A stretch of DNA of 11,504 bases from Cerioporus squamosus (lineage: Eukaryota; Basidiomycota; Agaricomycetes; Polyporales; Polyporaceae). The position numbers and the translations under genes were made by a program. A model generated the notes under the pieces. It had not been told where the DNA came from and searched no databases. It saw only the letters and a program-made list of their open reading frames with translations. This document shows, piece by piece, positions 8,524 to 11,504 of the stretch; the stretch's first letter is position 1, and the number at the start of each line of letters is the position of its first letter. The stretch lies in the NCBI GenBank assembly GCA_022592435.1, contig JABYQS010000901.1, forward strand, positions 1 through 11,504, read 5' to 3'.

Positions 8524-8568
8524 GTAGAACACTATCCTGTACTGTACTGTACCTGTAGCATGTGTATG
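8524..8568 (+). promoter_or_regulatory. TGTA cluster in the ZPR1 3' UTR
   Basis: TGTA occurs six times in about 45 nt just after the ZPR1 stop, including the tandem CTGTACTGTACTGTACCTGTA. UGUA is the core of Pumilio-type binding sites and of CFIm-type poly(A) upstream elements. This is therefore a likely 3'-end or mRNA-stability element. No full UGUANAUA site is present, so the role is inferred. Confidence 0.4.
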
Positions 8569-8705
8569 ACTACTGCATACTATGTTCGTCAGGACCGGTG
8601 GGCCTTGATCCAGGCTCCTGCCCATCCGCCGCTTCGGGTTGAGGCCAGAATCTCAGCAGTGGGAGGCAGGTGGAACCTGGTGGAACCCGAGAAGCGAGCG
8701 GCGAG

Positions 8706-8723
8706 TACATATGTACATATGTA
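8706..8723. repeat. 18-bp perfect palindrome TACATATGTACATATGTA
   Basis: The sequence equals its own reverse complement over 18 nt. It consists of two overlapping copies of TACATATGTA. It sits 105 bp before the UCH ATG. It could be an operator for a dimeric factor or a cruciform-prone A/T site. Confidence 0.5.
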
Positions 8724-8736
8724 GGGCCTACTGCGA

Positions 8737-8744
8737 TGACGTCA
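8737..8744. promoter_or_regulatory. Perfect CRE (TGACGTCA) upstream of the UCH gene
   Basis: TGACGTCA is the full ATF/CREB-type bZIP palindrome. It lies 84 bp before the UCH ATG and 13 bp after the 18-bp palindrome, a typical promoter position. Regulation by a fungal ATF/CREB factor (Atf1/Sko1 type, stress linked) is an inference from the motif. Confidence 0.5.
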
Positions 8745-8828
8745 ATCGCATATTACCCCAGATCGAAGTGATCGACGGACTACCCTCATCTTGACCAAGT
8801 ACCTCCATCACCTCCTTCATCTATAGCC

Positions 8829-9982
8829 ATGTCTGGGTCTGAAGGGAGTTCAAGCAGCCGTTGGGTACCTCTGGAAAGCAATCCGGAGGTGTGTTTGCAA
8901 GCTCGATCTCCACGCACACTGACGCCGAGATGAACACGCGTCCTTGATGTTCAGGTCCTCACTCAAGTGAGCCACTCATGCACCTGCTGCCGTGTATCTA
9001 TGTCTAAGACGGATGATGGCTACAGTGGGCCGTGAAGGCTGGTCTCATTCCGACGCAAGCGCACTTCGCGGACATTTATGGTCTTGACCCGGAGGTGTGC
9101 CGTGATCCCGCATAAGCCTACGTTGGAGACCTGAGCCCCTTGCAGTTGCTCGGTATGGTATCACAGCCCGTGAAGGCTGTCATCCTGCTCTTTCCGATTA
9201 CCGAGGACTACGAGCAGAAGAGACGCGAGGAGGACGAACAGATCGCTGCCCAGGGTCAGTACGCCATCGATCCCACTGTGTTCTGGATGAAGCAGACGGT
9301 GAGTGTTCCCCATCGTTCGTGAGCATAGTAGACTGAGCGTGGCGAGCTCAGATCTCGAACGCCTGCGGAACTATGGCCCTGCTGCATGCTCTGATTAACG
9401 TGAGGACCCAGTGCTGAGCACCTGACACAGATTGAGGCTTACTGTGACACAGTCGGACGTGACGTTTGCGCCTGAGAGCCCTATCGAGAAGTTCATCGAC
9501 CTCTGCAAAGGTGAGAGCTTTACATGCGCTGAAGGCAACGTATGATTCTAATTTTTAACCTGCGAGGCAGACAAGACCCCTCTCGAGCGCGCGAAGATAC
9601 TCGAGACGACCCCGCTCTTCGCTAACATCCACGCGGATGCTGCCTCGGGCGGCCAGACCGCCGTCCCCACCAACCTCGACACGGATCTCCACTTCACCTG
9701 CTTCGTCCAGGCCCCCAGCCCGCCGACCCGGGAGGATGGCACGCCGGCGAAGCAGATGCGTGTGCTGGAGCTCGACGGTCGGCGTGCGGGTCCAGTGGAT
9801 CGAGGAGAGTGCAAAGACTTTCTCAAGGTTAGTTCTTCTTCGAGACCCGCAGCTTCGTAGGAGCGTGCTGAACGGTGTGGACGTAGGACGTAGCGAAAAT
9901 TGTCAAGGAGAACTATATCGCTCACACAGCGAGCATGCAGTTCAGTCTCATCGCCCTCTCAGGTGGTCCGAGTTTGGACTAA
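8829..9982 (+). CDS. YUH1: Ubiquitin C-terminal hydrolase, UCH-L3/Yuh1 type (peptidase C12), eight exons, 250 aa
   Basis: This cysteine protease removes small adducts from the ubiquitin (or Nedd8) C-terminus and recycles ubiquitin. Exons: 8829-8888, 8955-8966, 9026-9094, 9146-9298, 9352-9399, 9453-9510, 9571-9827 and 9887-9982. They sum to 251 codons, and introns are 51-66 nt. The N-terminus RWVPLESNPEVLTQW and YGLDPELLGMV match the family start. The active site is complete: oxyanion Gln97 (FWMKQT), nucleophile Cys103 (ISNACGTMALLHAL), His174 (DLHFTCF) and Asp202 (LELDGRRAGP). The crossover loop region (about 150-168) is present. The protein ends QFSLIALSGG, with no C-terminal extension of the UCH37/BAP1 kind. 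Exon 2 is a 12-nt microexon (VLTQ), placed by frame, splice sites and family alignment. The single UCH domain and length fit UCH-L1/L3 and Yuh1. Confidence 0.93.
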
Positions 9983-10568
9983 AATGCGCCGCTTCGAAGA
10001 CATACGTACTTGGTACTATAGCCATGTTGTCCTTGTACACCGTCACCCATTCTGTCATCGTGCATATCGCCGCATAGATCACAGGCCCGCCAGCATCGTG
10101 CTTCGAGTCGTGGGACTGGGGTTGGATCGGTTGCGGCCGCAAGACACGGTCACGGGACGCACGACGCGACGCGCCGAACTGCGCTTCACCTTACCTCCGT
10201 CGGGACCTTGTGGCTCTCGGGAACTTATGACTCTCAGGGGACACCAGTTCGTACGACGCTCGCATACAATCAACGTAAATTGTTATACCACACCATACAG
10301 ATGCGTCCAGTAAGATACGGAGAGTAATCTACTTCAAGCAGCCAGCAGGGCCAGGTTCCAGCCAGCCAGGTTATGCAACGCGACGTGCGACGTGCGTGCC
10401 ACAGCAACAGCGAACAGACATGGATATGCGAGGTATGTATATATGTATGTGCGAGATGGGGAAAATGATGATGCAGCAAGACGAGGGAGATCAACAGCCT
10501 CTATGTCACTCGAGCTTCCTCCCAGCAACCAATTGCCAACCAAGTCCAGCAGCCCAGAAATATCAGTG
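9983..10568. other. Convergent spacer between the UCH and MscS genes
   Basis: The two flanking genes end toward each other, so these 586 bp should contain both 3' UTRs and terminators. No protein-like frame is convincing. An alternating purine-pyrimidine patch, TATGTATATATGTATGTG, lies near 10434-10452 and includes the Pumilio-like core TGTATATA on the plus strand. One GCGGCCGC octamer is at 10133-10140. Confidence 0.5.
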
Positions 10569-11504
10569 TTACTTACTGTGAATAATTCCACCGCCACTCA
10601 GCCACTCAGAAGCGGTCTCCGCCGGGCGGAGGCTGCGCGACGGAGAGCGTGCCAACGCATCTCGTTCCATATATCCCGCGTTCCCAAGATTTTCCCTCAA
10701 CTCTGCACCAGGCGCCCTCCTCGGGCCCGACCTCGGCGAAGGCGGGAGGTCGAGGTATGGCGAGGTCAGCGGCCCAAAGCCCGAGCCGCGCGGCAAGACG
10801 ATCGGCTGCACGGGCTGCATGTACCGCACGTCGAGGTCTTCGAGGACGGCCTTGAGGTGGCGCATGAACGCGGTGCGGCGCACCCAGCGTCCTCCCCAGT
10901 CCTGCCAGTTCGGGCGGTGCTCCATCGCGATGATGAGCGTGATTGCGTTCTGGTACTCCATCTTGTCGATGTTGACCGCGACGTTTGACCACTCGCGGTT
11001 GTTCGCGTTCACGTACGCTTGTAGACGGATACGGAGCTGCTCGATGACCTCGAGCGGTGTGTCGTACGCGACCTGGAGGTTCGTGGTTTCCCACCTGTGC
11101 AGGTCATACAGGTGGTCAGCCAGGAGCTTGAGGGTGAAGAGGGGAACATACATGGAGTTACTGCGACGAAGGTTGTGCACGAGCTTGGAGCCGGCCAACA
11201 GCGCATTGGGAGCGATGATCTCCATGCCGTCGACTCGGCGGAAGGTCGTCGAGAACAGTCCAAACTCCCGCACAAACAGAGGCTGATGCAGTGCTGGTTA
11301 GTTTGAAGTTTTCAGAGGAAATCTCGACTGCGATGCGTACCTGGTCGTCAATCATGACAAGGTCTCCGACATCGAATACATGGGTCGAGAAGATGAAGAT
11401 GAGCTGAAGATGCCATGTCAGCAAACAACCCCTCAAGACACATACTTCAGATGAGTTTACTGACCGAGTTGAACAGCGTTTGCGCAGAGTTGCCGAAGAT
11501 AAAC
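10569..11504 (-). CDS. MscS-type mechanosensitive channel protein, 3' part (5' end outside the window)
   Basis: Fungal MscS-like channels (such as S. pombe Msy1/Msy2) sit in the ER or plasma membrane and open on membrane tension, limiting Ca2+ rise in hypo-osmotic shock. Seen exons: 11504-11465 (partial), 11403-11341, 11282-11152 and 11094-10569. Introns are 61, 58 and 57 nt, all GT-AG and frame-consistent. The window opens in the last pore helix (FIFGNSAQTLFNS). The MscS beta domain follows: FIFSTHVFDVGDLVMIDDQ, REFGLFSTTFRRVDG, and the signature IIAPNALL. After it come NLRRSNSMWETTNLQVAYDT and an alpha/beta C-terminal part with EVIEQLRIRLQAYV and WQDWGGRWVRR. The last 70 residues are Pro/Arg/Ser-rich and probably disordered. 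The stop TAA overlaps a perfect GTAAGT donor (10576), so the real C-terminus may be encoded farther left. EF-hand and other membrane segments expected upstream are not in view. Confidence 0.88.

Larger units (their letters stand above)
8460..8828. other. ZPR1-UCH spacer: ZPR1 3' UTR and UCH promoter
   Basis: This 369-bp tandem spacer holds no ORF of note. The left part has a TGTA-rich stretch expected of a 3' UTR. The right part has an 18-bp palindrome and a perfect CRE, listed separately. A short direct repeat, GGTGGAACC, occurs at 8669-8677 and 8679-8687. Confidence 0.6.

Noticed and set aside
9637..10313. Plus-strand frames running past the UCH stop into the spacer.
   Set aside because: The spliced UCH frame ends at 9982 at the normal family C-terminus. 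The other frames are Arg/Ser-rich and out of phase.
11009..11436. Plus- and minus-strand frames reading through MscS introns.
   Set aside because: Reading through 11095-11151 or 11283-11340 inserts sequence that breaks the conserved MscS motifs. The GT-AG introns restore them.

Overview
The window looks like nuclear DNA of a basidiomycete fungus, probably an Agaricomycete. Genes are close together, and every clear gene is cut by many short GT-AG introns (mostly 49-66 nt). The encoded proteins are eukaryotic housekeeping families, and their closest remembered relatives are mushroom-forming fungi. I saw no transposon, CRISPR array, rRNA or tRNA.

Layout, left to right: (1) a cytochrome c heme lyase gene on the minus strand (109-1044), with two apparent one-base losses; (2) an unrecognised multi-exon gene on the minus strand (about 1571-3605), whose reading frame also jumps at G/C runs; (3) a 1.2 kb stretch (3606-4835) with no certain gene and one weak candidate small two-exon ORF (3950-4187, minus); (4) a NUP53/Nup35-type nucleoporin on the minus strand (4836-6343, six exons); (5) a 301-bp divergent promoter; (6) ZPR1 on the plus strand (6645-8459, six exons); (7) a UCH-family deubiquitinase on the plus strand (8829-9982, eight exons, one of only 12 nt); (8) a 586-bp convergent spacer; (9) the 3' part of an MscS-type mechanosensitive channel gene on the minus strand (10569 to the window edge).

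The genes do not form one pathway. They serve mitochondrial cytochrome c maturation, the nuclear pore, translation-factor handling, ubiquitin recycling and membrane tension or Ca2+ response. The recognised gene models from 4836 rightward splice without a single frame problem, while both genes left of 3606 need one-base corrections in G/C runs. That contrast is the main oddity. It could mean poor sequence quality on the left side (for example near a contig end) or recent decay. The most novel content is the unrecognised minus-strand gene. I found no convincing new multi-gene system.
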